From assembly GCF_026914265.1 (NCBI RefSeq), contig NC_069130.1, positions 12,079,700 through 12,143,699 of the forward strand: a DNA stretch of 64,000 nt. Reading direction: 5' to 3'. The notes under the pieces were generated by a model, which did not search any database, was not told the origin of the DNA, and worked only from the letters and a program-made list of their open reading frames with translations. This DNA comes from Mya arenaria. Lineage: Eukaryota; Mollusca; Bivalvia; Myida; Myidae. Position 1 is the first letter of the stretch. Each line of letters starts with the position of its first letter. Of the stretch, positions 36,485 through 48,546 are shown piece by piece. A program made the translations under genes and the position numbers.

Positions 36485-38110
36485 ATGGTAATTAAGTGTT
36501 CAGTGATTGGTTGTTCGAACAGAAAGGATTGTAAGAAAGACTTGCTATACTACAGAATACCTGCAGTGATCAAAAATCAAGGTGATGATTTAGAGAGGCT
36601 TTCTATAAATCGGAGAGGACAGTGGTTAGCACAACTTGGGCAGAGCTTTGAAAACAAGAACATAGATAATGTCCGAATATGTTCAGCTCTTTTTGTTATA
36701 GGTAAGAATATTTTCTTTTATTCCAAATGAAAAGTAGTACATTCAAAAGAGATGTTTTCATTGTAGTAACTAATTAAGAATATATACACTGAATCATTAC
36801 AAATTTAGTTCCTACCAGTTGAGTTCATGAAGTAGAAAAATTGTTACAACTTCATTATGAGATATAAAAGGATAAAGTTCATGTATGATAGTCAAAACCA
36901 AAATATGTGACTATTGTCCTCATTCTTCAGACAAGTATGATCAGCTAAATCCGGACTGGAATCCTACCATTTACCTCAGGGGATGCGCTACACCGAAACC
37001 GCCAGTCAATCATGACATCACAACTCCGTCTACCAGTCGTTACAATCGCCAAAATGAGAGAATACAGCGGAGATTAGATATGTCCCAGTTTGCCACATGT
37101 AATCAACTTAATTTAACAGCATATTAGATATAACGGCTTAACCATAGGTATATAAGATACTTACCAGTGAATATGTGGGATTTAAACCTGTTAAATATTA
37201 TAACCTTCTTTTGACCTGTCAACAGCTGTAATACTTTCTATAGGTTGTATATATATTTTAGTTGCACTTTTTAATTTGTTCGTGGGATGTTTCAGCTGAG
37301 CCGACAGACAAAGTCCCATTGGATGCAGTTCCTGAGGCACCATGTTCTTCAACACAAACATACATCAATGGCCAGAATATAGAGGGTATGAAACTTGAGA
37401 TTGAAGCACTCCAATCTCTAAATCTGCACTCGAGGTCTCAGCTATCAGACATGTTCTCAGAGAAAGACTTCGAAGGGAATGATGAAAACGTGAACCACCG
37501 ACCGGGTTGTCATCATATGAAACACTGATGTTGGTGTTTAAATACCTACTTCCATATTTGCCATCTTCACTTGTTATGACACAGTTCAAGATGTTAATCG
37601 TGACTCTTATGAGACTAAAACTTAACTTGTCAGTGATGTTTCTGGCAGACGAATTTAGTGTTTCTCATGCCATCTCAGTGTCACGTGTGTTTACAAATGT
37701 GATGGCCTCAGCGAGAAGTTTTACAAAAGACAATGCCAATGCAATTTCGGAAAAAACTTTGGAAAGAAAGTTATTTTGATTATAGACTTTTTTGATATTT
37801 TTATTGATAAACCTTCTAATTTTCAGTCTTCGGCAGAAACCTATAGCTGATATAAACACCATCATACTGTTATATTCTTTATTGGAATATCAGCTTAAGG
37901 AACTGTGTCTTTTATTTCTAAAGGCTTGGGTGGTAGAACCAGCGACAAGTATATAACTGAACACTGTGGTTATTTGAACAAGCTATCACCAGTCGATTTG
38001 ATCTTAGCTGACCGAAGTTTGGATATGAATTCGTGTAGAACGGGTTATTGGAAATGTCAGTCAAAAGTACTCATTTCTAAATAGAACGGTGCCTATAAGA
38101 TATCTTATGT
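36485..38110 (+). pseudogene. THAP-domain DDE transposase remnant
   Basis: Exon 1 starts at ATG 36485 with a THAP zinc finger (CSVIGCSNRKDCKKD). The last ligand motif reads VRICSALF, without the expected His, before a GTAAGA donor near 36701. A second exon from about 36931 has KYDQLNPDWNPTIYL, the usual link after THAP in these proteins. A third, from about 37297, holds a Glu-rich segment. After a frameshift, 37507-37700 encodes the helix-turn-helix (RLKLNLSVMFLADEFSVSHA), and 37920-38030 the DDE core piece [14 protein letters not shown]...LILADR. The rest is broken by stops. Inactive. Confidence 0.7.
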
Positions 38111-38197
38111 ATAAGGATGAAAATTATTTCACTGTACTTGACGAAACTGCCCATGTGTGTTGTGCTCTAGTTAAACTAAATGCATCAGTTGTAGGAT

Positions 38198-38458
38198 TTG
38201 ATTGAAAGTGAACTAGATATTGTTGTTTGTTTTGCACATCAAGTATTGTTTTTACAGGCACCACTGTTACACGTTCATAACAAATATAAATATGAAATGT
38301 ATTGCTCTCAGTTGTTACACCCTGCTGGTATCTTTGACCATGTGTTCACTGTTCAACATGAAAACTTGGTGTATTTAACAGCTCAAAGGTATTTACATGA
38401 AACTTGGTTTACTGTCAAATCATTTCAAGCAGGCTTTACACATTTTGATGAGCCCTAA
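38198..38458 (+). other. Unassigned open frame between the two transposon genes
   Basis: 86 codons without a recognisable motif, at the 3' side of the transposase remnant. It could be transposase C-terminus or chance. Confidence 0.2.
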
Positions 38459-39034
38459 AAGACAACTTAGATATGTGGACATTGAAACTAAAAAATGGTG
38501 ATCATATGCTCAACAATGTGACATATGTATGAGTTACTCTACTTTTACACTTTGCAAACAAAATGCATATTAAGTTTATTCCGATTTGAGATTGATCAGT
38601 TAGATGACAAATATTAATCGCTCTCGAATATGTTCCGTGTAGATCCAGTACTAAGCATCCTTATTATAGGCCATAATAGTTTGCTAAAACTTGGGATCGA
38701 ACACGGGACTGGTCATCTGGAATGCAGACACTCTGCAACCTTTTATGAAATTGCATTACATTTCAGTGTCTAAACTTTGAGCACCAAAAGCCACACTCAT
38801 CTGCATTTCACAAGCTGTGACCACAGAAAGCGTAAAAAAAGAAAGGAGACTTTTGAAATCATTTATCTTTCAATGAACAATAATTATACTGATTAGGTAT
38901 GAAATGCAGCAATAACAAGTAAATTGTACATATTAAGAATTGACTATTATTGTACATATAAAAATGCAGTAATAAAGCATGTTCATGACTGTGTTAATTT
39001 ATGGAAAAAACATTAACATGTGAAAGATATACAT

Positions 39035-40440
39035 TCATTTATAAATTAGACAGTCAGCACAATAACTCAGTTGATGGCGAGCAAGACGCCTTCGCTTGAA
39101 CCGTGGTAGCTTCCTACATACATGGCAAAACCATTTCCCAGCTGGAGCACTTTCAATGTTAACACAACCATAATGAAACCTCTCAATTTCACAATCCTTA
39201 TTGTCACAACCTATCATTTTACCAAACTCAACCTGGTTACAAACACAATACAGTTTGTCATCACTTTCGTCATTGCTTTGGATATTTTCTGATGATTTCA
39301 GTGGCGGAGTACATGAAGACTGGTTTTGTCAACAGCAAGAGCTGTGTGCACTTTAGCTACAAGCTCAGGCAGTATTGCAATTTCAATCAAATTGTCCCTT
39401 TATTTACAAATATTTTCAAAGAAGTTTTTGTCAAATGGTATTGTCTCAAGTGAGTAAGTCACATCCAATTTACAAACTCTCATTTGTGTGTGAACCTGGT
39501 AGTAGTAGCTGTGTTCCCGGTTTAGTGTAAACTAGCCTTCTTTGATTTCAAGGCATGTACAATTGCTCTCGCAGAGCCACAACAACCACACGTGAGAATT
39601 CCATCAGATGACGCCCCGAGAAATGGCCTGTCTGTGCTGATGAATAACCCACAGTCTGAAATGCACATTCCCTCGTGCTCATGGTTCACATGCTGAACGA
39701 ACTGGTCACGTGCTCTGCTTTCATTACTTAGACCCCACCTTTTCGCATTGTTTTCAAATCTGCTACTTTCAGGGTAGCAAATACTCTTTACCAGACTTTT
39801 AGATGACTTAAGCGGGTTGGTCATACATGCAGCCTTCATTTTTGAAGTAGTTATCCGACCGGCTTTAAATTTAAACCATTTGCAGCTTGTTCAACAGAAC
39901 ATTTCAAAACAACAATTGTAGTGACCTAACCAATGAGGTCTGGATCACGCAGTTTTGTCAATTGTTCTGGTAAGTCGAGTTTGTCTGCCCTTGAGATGAA
40001 CTCATCAGCAAAAGGATCAATGACAGAGAGTAGGCCAGGTTTCTTCTGCAACTGTTGGGCTTTCTCATAAAATGATATGAAGTCTGAATATGAGGCTTTT
40101 AGAAAACACGCGTGTTTGGTGTTTTCCTGGCATTTCACATGTTAAAGTCATCTTCCGGGATGCGGATTTCTTTGATATGAAATCTCACTGATTACCTTAT
40201 AGTTGATCGCCTTTGTAGCTGTTGGCTGTATCCACTAGCATTTGCTTTCTGTCATAGACTTAGAGTACCTTACTTCCACAACAGCCATGACATAAAACAA
40301 GAGGGCTGCAACGTGAGTACACGCCTCGCCAAGACCAGCCATGCAGTTACAATGGGCAGCAACAAAAACCCCATCTGGCTTTGCGATGACCCATGGTTGT
40401 AGCGGCTTTTCTCGCAGCCTCTGTGAATGCAGGACCTGAA
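39035..40440 (-). pseudogene. SWIM-YqaJ-PHD accessory protein remnant of the transposon
   Basis: Read on the minus strand. After an acceptor (TTTCTTCAG) near 40440 comes a SWIM zinc finger (CNCMAGLGEACTH within about 40290-40420). 40138-39926 (LPEQLTKLRDPDLIG) is a linker. 39870-39540 is the start of a YqaJ-type exonuclease domain (KSICYPESSRFENNAKRWG, then FISTDRPFLGASSDGIL with the catalytic GASSDG region). 39520-39370 has HSYYYQVHTQM, also typical of YqaJ. 39217-39080 is a PHD finger (CDNKDCEIERFHYGCV...WFCHVC). Several stops and a frameshift separate the parts, so it is a dead copy. Confidence 0.7.
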
Positions 40441-40663
40441 GAAATAAGAAACTGAAACCTGATAGGTTTCCATGTTGGGATGATTAACAATCAAAGCAGA
40501 CCAATGACACTAGTTTTATCGATAAAAACATAGCATGTCCAATCCCCGCCAAATGCCCTCGCACCCGAGGGACCTTAGGTAAGACCCAATCTCCGCTGTA
40601 TTTGGAACAAAGACAAAACCACCCCATTCAACCCATTAACCCGGCACTGCGGGGCCACCGACG

Positions 40664-40692
40664 CACACACACACACACACATATATATATAT
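40664..40692. repeat. (CA)n(TA)n microsatellite
   Basis: CA repeats at 40664-40680 run directly into TA repeats at 40681-40692. Confidence 0.9.
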
Positions 40693-41865
40693 AGATATTC
40701 AAGCTATAACTATTGTGTATTTAGAAAAACTAACTTGGGATTTAACCTGTTTCAATGTATCGACCTCATATTTGCCTTAACGATATTAACACAACACTGA
40801 AATTTGTATAATTTAGTTTCCCTTTTGTTAGTTTATTGTGTCTAAAATTGATATTATATGGAAACAGTCATATATGAATTAACTTTTTGTTTAACAATCA
40901 ATGTGTTTTAGGGAACAATATGTCAAGCATCATCAAAGCAAGGTTTTTAATCCAAAGGTACGATATCGTGTCATTATGTGATTTCATGCAGTTTATTGTT
41001 ATAGAACTACAGTGAATAATTGATTGTCAACAGATATTAAAAACAAATCATGAAGAGTCTGTACATATACTGTTTCTTTTCAACTCCTTACATGGGTCCA
41101 TTATCAATTTTGTCTGACTCTACTTATCTTAAAATCGTTTAGATACATACTCATCTACAACGATTACGTAAGTAGTTTACATCCATTTTCTTCGTTACTC
41201 CATGCGTGTACCAACAAACAGACTCAATTTAGCCCTGACGTGTAGAATTATTAATGAGACTTTATAACTAAATAGTTCATAGATTTGCTAAAATGTTTTA
41301 ATCCATCCCAAATAGTTCACATTGGAAACCTGGTCAAACCAGCGATGTGTTCACTCTCCTCCTCTTCAAGTTTTTTTGAGCTTATCTGACAAATAACTAA
41401 ACACACCCTGATAGACAATCACACATTTAAAATAGAATGATTTGCTTCCATTGTTACTGAAAGATTGTTTACTTGTTTCGTGATACGTTTATTGACAAGT
41501 GACAAACGAGATAAAGGTTATGTGTGTTAAAATCATTCTCTTATCTTCTCCCCCTGCTTATTTCCACTTGAGGTCACGAAGATGATAAAGGAACACTGAT
41601 CTATATACAAGGTAAAATATTTGTTGTAACAAATTGTGATGTGAACTAAACAATAAAAAAACTACTTCTAAAGGATTTAAATTTATTTGCAACTATTTAC
41701 CAACCATTCAACTTTCTTGTTTCGTTCATCTTGAGTCGACGGTGTCAAATTTTATAACAGATGGTACCATGTCTGTCATTGAATCGATGGTGTAATATTT
41801 TGTATATATTGTATTATATTATCATTATATAATGCACTAGACTCGTTCGTGACAAAATCGTAACA
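40693..41865. other. Non-coding; possible 5' UTR exon
   Basis: A short stretch at about 41572-41611, between CTTGAG and a GTAAAA donor, could be an untranslated exon of the downstream Ly6-lectin gene, because that gene's first coding exon itself starts at an acceptor. The evidence is weak. Confidence 0.25.
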
Positions 41866-42115
41866 CAGGGTGTCAGTTTCTTGACCAGATGATGTCAAGT
41901 ATTTAACAAGCAGATGTCATGTACTTGAATAGAAGGTGGCAAGTATTTTACTAGAAGGAGTTATATCCTTAACTAGATGGTAACAAGTTCGCTTCTGGAG
42001 CTTGTCATGTCATAGACTTGATGGTTTCAAGTATGGTACCAGCAAATTTCATGTCTAAGTTCCTTACTAAAGGGTGTCATGTCCTTAACTCGATTGCATC
42101 AAATATTTTTCTTAA
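41866..42115 (+). repeat. Degenerate minisatellite, unit about 23 bp
   Basis: Loose alternation of ATGGTGTCAAGTATTTTAC-like and TGTCATGTCCTTAACTAGA-like segments, about ten decayed units. Confidence 0.5.
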
Positions 42116-42342
42116 GCGTCCATTCAATTATTTAAGTAAATATGTAAAGGTGGCAATCGCATTTAATTGAATGCTCTATTGCTGTGAAGAAAATAAGAAA
42201 AACAGTTTTAACCGATAGGCTAGGATGACAAAGCTTTTTTAAATGCGATCTCCATGTTTAAATGGTCGGTTGTACTGACGATGTGAGTTTGTTTGAAATT
42301 CAATAGTTGCAAATAATTTGACTTTGTTTCAGACACCACTGA

Positions 42343-45300
42343 ATGACAACAAGTATGAGGCATTTGGTTTGGTCGAGCTTTCTGATGTCATGTTTGGTTA
42401 ATGAATGTAAGTCTTCATTCATTAAGCATTCATCTCCTATTGTCTGATGGTTCAACAATTTGAAACCGAAGGAAATTACTCACAATAAGTCGTTTGGATA
42501 TCAAAATAATGAGAGTAGATATCAAAAACGGTTTAATACATTTACTGTTACAATTAATGTTATGAGAACTGTAACTGTTAATAGATGAACACGTTTTTTT
42601 AAATGAATACCATTCACCAAAAATGCATAGGCAAAAACAGAAAGGGAATACTCATTCAACAAGTCAACTGTCGCAAAACATTTCAAAGGTAATGTCAGAC
42701 TTCCGAGATGACTTTTAGCAGACATACGTCGTATACGACCTTGCAGTCATAATAATCTACATAACAATTTAAATCAGATAAAAAACTAAGAATTATTTGT
42801 TAAGAACAACGAGAGCTATTTGTAAAAGGACAAACATTTTTAGAGTATGTTTAAATGTTCTTTAAAGAGTAAACAAGTATAAATTATGTGCCATAGGAAT
42901 AAAATAAATGCCAAAACCTTGAACTAGAATGCTATTATACGTTAATTTAATCCCACAAATACGACTTCTGATAAAAAATTATTGTATATGCTTTGACACG
43001 AAATTGTATGTGAGTAATGTACGACGTACGACATTGAATGTACGCCGCGATAAATGACGTGAATTTCATAACTGTACATGTAGCTACATATACATGTTGC
43101 AGTTTAGTTAAAAAGTCGGTTGATTCATTTAACGATAAACCAGTACTTGTACGCTTGATAATAATTGCATAAATAAGTTTCCTGGTGCTATATTTAAAGT
43201 GACACTTTTATTCAAAATCTATGAATACACATGTATAACAAACTTTTGAGTGATAAACCTTTGACAATTTACTTTATAATGCATTCATGGAAAATACTAA
43301 TTACTGATAACAAGATTGAAGCCGTGTATTTAAAAGCATAAAACACAAAAAAAAATTTAAATGATTGGTGAATGCTAAAAGATTTAGTGTGATCTATTAT
43401 AGTTTCATAAGATAGAAATTCCGTGTTTTCTGCACATTTCTTTGAAATAAAACTCGTTATTCTTCAAAAGAACCATTGTTTTCGACATTTATTCATCTTT
43501 TCTGGTATATTAAGACAATCGAATTAATTGTGGTCAATACTTTTTTGGAGTAATAGTGCATCTTTAATATAATGTCTTTTTAAACATTTACAATATGATC
43601 AAACTTTGATGACGTTGTGCACAAAAGCTAGTTAGCGCGTAAAAGTGTTCCAAAACTTTTCTTTTTTCTCGATTAGAACGTAATAACTTTAGTTAGAAGA
43701 TTTGATGCTATGACTTAAATACCATAATGGTAAAGATCATAATCTGATTTGACCTATATTTCGTTTAAGTAAACGATATGAACAATTTTCATGAACTATG
43801 GTTGGCTTTTAAACGTGAACATGTTCAAGAGATTTAGGATGGGAAGTCGTTTGAATGAAAATGTTGAAGACGGACAGACGGACGGACGGACGACGGACAA
43901 TCACTCTATCACAATAGTTCACAGTGAGCACTTTGTGCGCAGGTAAGCTAAAAACGCAAAACATATTAGAAAAATGTTTATGCATGTTCGTTTCAATCAT
44001 TTTCATTTTCTCAGCTCATTCAAATACGTTGAAATAGGTAAAATTAAACTGGAGCTTTAATTCACACGTTTTTCAAGTACTAAATATATGTGTGTCAATA
44101 TACTGCCCAAATAAATGTATCTTTATTTAAACAGCGCTACATTTTTCCAGGCCTGAGTCTTGTCTGCCTCAATTGCTCCTCCACACTTTCGCCACGTGAC
44201 TGCACTGACGTCACGACTTGTGCGTCAAATGAGGTACAAATTTGGACATTTAATGTTTGGTTGTGTAAAATTAACATGATTGCGTTATGTTTCTTTCGCA
44301 TGTTTATAAAACAATGCTACCTTTTTTATTTTGCTGTCTGGCCAATGCTTGGTTTTACATGTATCTTCATTGAATTTTTTCTCTTGCTTGGTATTCTGTT
44401 CATATAAAATGGCACCATGATTGCTCAGAGCTGCTATTTAATATTACGCTCCGCCTACTATCTGATGTTATTGTTATTACTGCTGAAGGTTTTTGTACAT
44501 AGCAGAGTTGTGTTTACTATCATGAGATGTATATCGTTATTAAAGTATAAAACATTGTATTGTGTTTATATACACTTACCACTCAATTTCATAACATCCC
44601 TCATGTTGATACTCTTCTTATGGACGTACTGTTGGCGCAGTGGTTCTCGTCTGACCTATGCGACTCGGGTTCGATTCTCGGCCTTGGCGCCTGTATGTTG
44701 ATCTGTGGTCATCAGTTCGGAAAAGTGGGTTTCCTCCGTGTACTCCGGAGTCCCACACAACACAAGACCACTCTCGTGTCACACCAAGCCAACGAGAGTG
44801 ATAAATAAAATGTTGTAATAACTTGTTGCACAATCGTTGTTAAAAATAGTTTAAACTTATAATTATCTTTGTCGAACAAATTATGTTTTATTTACATGTC
44901 TTATTTTAAAGTGCGTTTATTAGGTTTGCTTTGCCGACATACTGTCCACCGCAGATGGAATCAAACATGTGTATGGATGTAGAAGTGCCATGGTAAGTAC
45001 GCGAACAGCATCTATACTTTCAAGTTCTACTCTATTACTAGGCACACTCTCGGTGTCAGTCGACATACGTGTTTACATTCACGAAAAAAGAAACAAGTAA
45101 TTGGTTGTATAAGGCCTCTTGAACACTTCTAAATATAGACAGACAATACAATCTACACGTTAAGAAGTGAAAAAATGCCCGGCCTTTGTATACGATCGGT
45201 ATAAGATAACATAATGGATAAAGTAATACCTTTTTTGCTATTTACCATAGCAATGTGGAGTAGCCATCGTTGGAAAACGATCCAACAGTAACTGCTCTCA

Positions 45301-48048
45301 ATGCTGCCAAGGTGATCTATGTAATGCATTTCTTTGTGGTGAAACTGACGGCCTAACGACTTCGGGGCCCGTGTGTTACTCCTGTGGAGAACGGCCTAAC
45401 TCCGATGGATGCAGCAAAATCCGACAATGTGACAGGGATCAAGTATTCTTGCATTTTTTTTCTGACTTGCAAAACTGAAACTTATATAAGAAAACTTTTC
45501 ACTTGTGTTTTAACGTTCGTAATTCTTGCCCCAATTTCTCGAAACTTCTTTATGTTAACATGTTTAAGTAGCTTATTTCGTTTTGCCACATAAAATCCTT
45601 AAATTTGATTTTGATAATTGCTTTATAGTAAATAACATAACGATAATTAATATTTATAGTCTAACAAATCTTGAAGAAGTAAATATAACACAACTCTCAT
45701 TTATCAATTGTCTTAATTAAATAATAACAAACTTCTTTTGCCGCAGGTTTGCGAGCTTTATCCGAGCATTACTTCGATATCCCATCGACTGGTTTATTCC
45801 ACAGACTGTCAAAGTAGAACAGTATGTTTCTTAACATTACTTTACTGTTATTGACGTTACTGTCATTTACGGTATATTTTGGTTAAAGCATAGACTTTAA
45901 TGCATTTTGCATTTGTTATCGACAAAATACTTAACGCAGTCGATAAGCATTGTATTACAAACAAACATGTCTCGATTCATCCCAGCATAAGTTATGTAAT
46001 TCAAAATTACGTCCTTTTACAAAAAATTAAATTGGACTTTTTTCTGGAATTTGTTCACTTAATATTGATTGCTTGATCTCTTGAAGATCTGTGAAAGTCG
46101 GATAAAGGCAACCAACAGTTTTCATCCAGGTAAGACGCTATTATTAAAGATTGTAACTCTTTTTTATTGACGTAAGTTTTCATTAAGCATAAGTGTAATG
46201 TACGAGGGGTGTCCGGAAAGTTTTTCGATTGTGTCTTTATTTCAAAACGGTTTTAATTTAAATCAACAAACAATACATAGCTGTATAAAGACTATTCACG
46301 ATTTTTCTTTTGAAAAATAAAATGACATAAGCTCGTACTTAGGAAGGAAATGGTTGTCAAGACAACCCATGTAGCGCTTCACGGAACACTTTGAAATTGA
46401 CGTTTTCTAAAAATTTGTTCACAATTCGTTATATACTATTCCAATCTCATTAAAATCATATCGTGACGTTCACTTCATTTCATTACGTTCATAGCGTAAC
46501 ATCGTGAAGCGTGTATTGGGGATCTGATTTTAATGAGATTGATACTACTCCCACTGAATAATAGACGCCAAAACGTCACGTTTAAACATATGACGACAGT
46601 ATGAGATCAGCTGCATCACTGCGCAAATTATTGACGTCATCTAACTGTAAATGTATTGATGCTAATTAACTCTTTTTTATTGGCGTATGTTTTGCATTAA
46701 GCAGAAGAAGTATTATGTATAACAAAAGTATGATATTTACATTTGTTGTTTTAAAGCCTCCGACTCAGAAACAAGCTAGTACTCTGATATAGGCATGGCA
46801 CTGATAACGAATGTAAAATAAATGATTTAAAGTACATACATAAAAAGTGTTATAAGATGAGTATTTGCCCTTTTGTCAACTACAATGTGTCGTAAATGGC
46901 CTATTTGCAATCTTGGATGGCCAGAAAAAAAATTGTTTGATATATAATTATTATTTTTCATATCTTTGACATTTGAAATTTCTTTTTCTGCAAATAAAAC
47001 CGTTTCAAGAAACTAAAATAGTATGGGGTCACAGGCATATAACATTCACATTTGTGTGGGTAGGATACCTCAATGGCCATGCCCATGTTGTTATACATAG
47101 TACAAGGCGTCGATTTTCATTAAAATGTCCATGTCTGTGTTTCAGGTAATGTCTGTGGCTCTATATGTTGCGACACCAATTTGTGCAATAAGGCCAATTG
47201 TGCTAACACAACCATTACAGGTCAGTAATTAATGATGCTTCGTTGATGGACGTAATATCATCATCATCATTATCATCATCATCATCATCATCATCATCAC
47301 ATCATCATCATCAGCATCAGCATCAGCATCATCATCATCAGCAGCAGCAGCATCAGCATCAGCATCAGCATCATCATCATCATCATCATCATCAGCAGCA
47401 GCATCAGCATCAGAATCATCATCATCACATCATCATCAGCAGCAGCAGCAGAAACATCATCATCATCATCATCATCATCATCACCATTATCATCGTCAAT
47501 CATCAATCATCATATACATCATCACATACATCATCATCCTCCATTTATAATGGGGGGTTTTGTTATCTATACGAAGCCGCTTAAATTAATCTGCTGCCTT
47601 ACATTGAGTAATACTTCCGCATTTATAAAGATTCAACTTACGTTTCATACCACATTAGTCTCGGGGGATGCGATAATATGCGAGGGCTCGAGTGGTTACA
47701 TCCAGTGTCCCCCTGGCAAGAAAATAGCAGTTTCTGACGCTTACTACGGAAGGACAAATGACGGATCTGTTTGCCCCTTTTCATCTATATTCGACCTCAA
47801 CTGCCGCGCTGCCGACTCCTTTACCAAGATTAATAACACTTGCAGCAATAAACAGGTAATTAAAATGAAATATGTTTGTACAATTTTGATGAATGAATAC
47901 GGTAGTTTTACTCTAGTTTTATATTACATATGTTGTTTCTTTTCCATAGCAATGTTTCCTGACGGCGACGAACGCAATGTACGGAGATCCATGTTCTGGC
48001 ACGTACAAATACATCGAAGTGAAATTCACCTGTGTGGTCGTAGTCTGA
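42343..48048 (+). CDS. Secreted Ly6/uPAR-Ly6/uPAR-SUEL lectin fusion protein
   Basis: Nine coding exons: 42343-42406, 44151-44233, 44924-44992, 45251-45442, 45747-45821, 46087-46129, 47146-47220, 47659-47855 and 47950-48048. All have AG/GT borders and matching phases, and sum to 299 codons including TGA. Residues 1-25 are signal-like ([20 protein letters not shown]). Residues 26-102 are a first three-finger domain (CLNC...GCRSAM/QCG...CCQGDLCN). Residues 113-194 are a second (CYSC...ICCDTNLCN). Residues 202-298 are a SUEL lectin with YGR (230-232), DPC (279-281) and eight Cys. The two Ly6 domains share intron positions, so they arose by duplication. No GPI or transmembrane tail is seen, so it is probably secreted. 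The function is inferred to be carbohydrate binding plus protein-protein contacts. AATAAA lies at 48079. The first exon starts with an acceptor at 42332, so an upstream non-coding exon is implied. The first-exon assignment is the least certain part. Confidence 0.8.
43869..43900. repeat. (GGAC)n-like microsatellite
   Basis: Imperfect GACGGACAGACGGACGGACG run inside intron 1 of the Ly6-lectin gene. Confidence 0.8.
44625..44840 (+). mobile_element. tRNA-derived SINE in a Ly6-lectin intron
   Basis: The head has an A box (TTGGCGCAGTGG) and a B box (GGGTTCGATTCTC). The body has GGGTTTCCTCCGTGTACTCC and a late segment AACGAGAGTGATAAATAAA, a layout common in bivalve tRNA SINEs. It lies in sense orientation between exons 2 and 3. 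The target-site duplication is not resolved. Confidence 0.75.
45537..45720 (+). mobile_element. Partial MITE, same family as 16984-17234
   Basis: GCCCCAATTTCTCGAAACTT matches the terminal repeat at 16984. The far end is not clearly preserved. It lies in the intron after exon 4 of the Ly6-lectin gene. Confidence 0.6.
46204..46440 (+). mobile_element. Mariner-like terminal fragment
   Basis: ACGAGGGGTGTCCGGAAAGT followed by TTTTCGA resembles the terminal repeat of mariner-family elements. No matching inverted end or transposase was found, so it is a one-ended fragment or a strongly deleted copy. Confidence 0.45.
46440..46543. mobile_element. Short MITE with 17-bp inverted ends
   Basis: CAATCTCATTAAAATCA (46442-46458) and its exact reverse complement (46525-46541) bracket a 66-bp core. 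Non-coding. Confidence 0.6.
47256..47545. repeat. Long (ATC/AGC)n compound microsatellite
   Basis: Nearly 290 bp of TCA and GCA triplets fill most of the intron that joins the second Ly6 domain to the lectin domain. Its translations (poly-His/Gln/Ser or poly-Met/Asp) are not genes. Confidence 0.93.
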
Positions 48049-48078
48049 GCGCATATCACTTTTAATACAAGTGTATAA

Positions 48079-48084
48079 AATAAA
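48079..48084 (+). terminator. Poly(A) signal of the Ly6-lectin gene
   Basis: AATAAA 31 nt after the stop codon implies a very short 3' UTR. Confidence 0.6.
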
Positions 48085-48364
48085 GCTTGCGGAGACTTAA
48101 TCAAGTGGTTTTCGATAATAAGTTGTTCACCTCCATAAATGTACACATCAATTTACTAAGTCACTCAAAACACACAAAAAGGCGTACATATATATTTAAA
48201 AAGCCTGCCCCACGTGTATATATGGACAGGAAAACAATTGAAATGGGTTTTATAACATTATCAATTAAATCATAATATAAAGTATGTGTGTTTAACCGGA
48301 TTACTTATTAGACTAAGATAATTGTCTAGTTCCTTGTAGAAATGGCTTAGACAAATATGAAACA

Positions 48365-48546
48365 ATAATAGTATATATGCACTGGGTTGTCTGTGGAGTT
48401 TATCGTTGTTCCATGTTCTGTTTTGCGATTCATTGTTTTTATGTTTTATGTTTTTGGCGTTTACCCTGTGCCATTTAACGGGGTAAATGTTTAAACTTTT
48501 GATTACTGAGCCTGCTTCTGTAGTTTTGCACATAAATATAGTAGCC
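48365..48546 (-). repeat. Dispersed repeat family, copy 4
   Basis: The minus strand reads CTACAGAAGCAGGCTCAGTA, AAGTTTAAACATTTACCC and GGGTAAACGCC. Confidence 0.65.

Larger units (their letters stand above)
36320..40500. mobile_element. ISL2EU-like DNA transposon (decayed)
   Basis: Two gene remnants converge. A THAP plus DDE transposase runs rightward (36485 to about 38110) and a SWIM-YqaJ-PHD protein runs leftward (about 40440 to 39035). A PIF/Harbinger-like transposase paired with a YqaJ-nuclease protein is, to my knowledge, the mark of ISL2EU elements. Terminal inverted repeats were not found. The limits given are those of the coding remains plus a short leader, and the right end may lie near the (CA)n(TA)n tract at 40664. 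It sits between the two lectin genes. Confidence 0.6.

Noticed and set aside
38690-38745. tRNA-like B-box fragment (GATCGAACACGGGA)
   Set aside because: No A box or cloverleaf. Too short to call.
47243-47584. His/Gln/Ser-rich plus frame and Met/Asp-rich minus frame
   Set aside because: Translations of a triplet microsatellite inside an intron of the Ly6-lectin gene.
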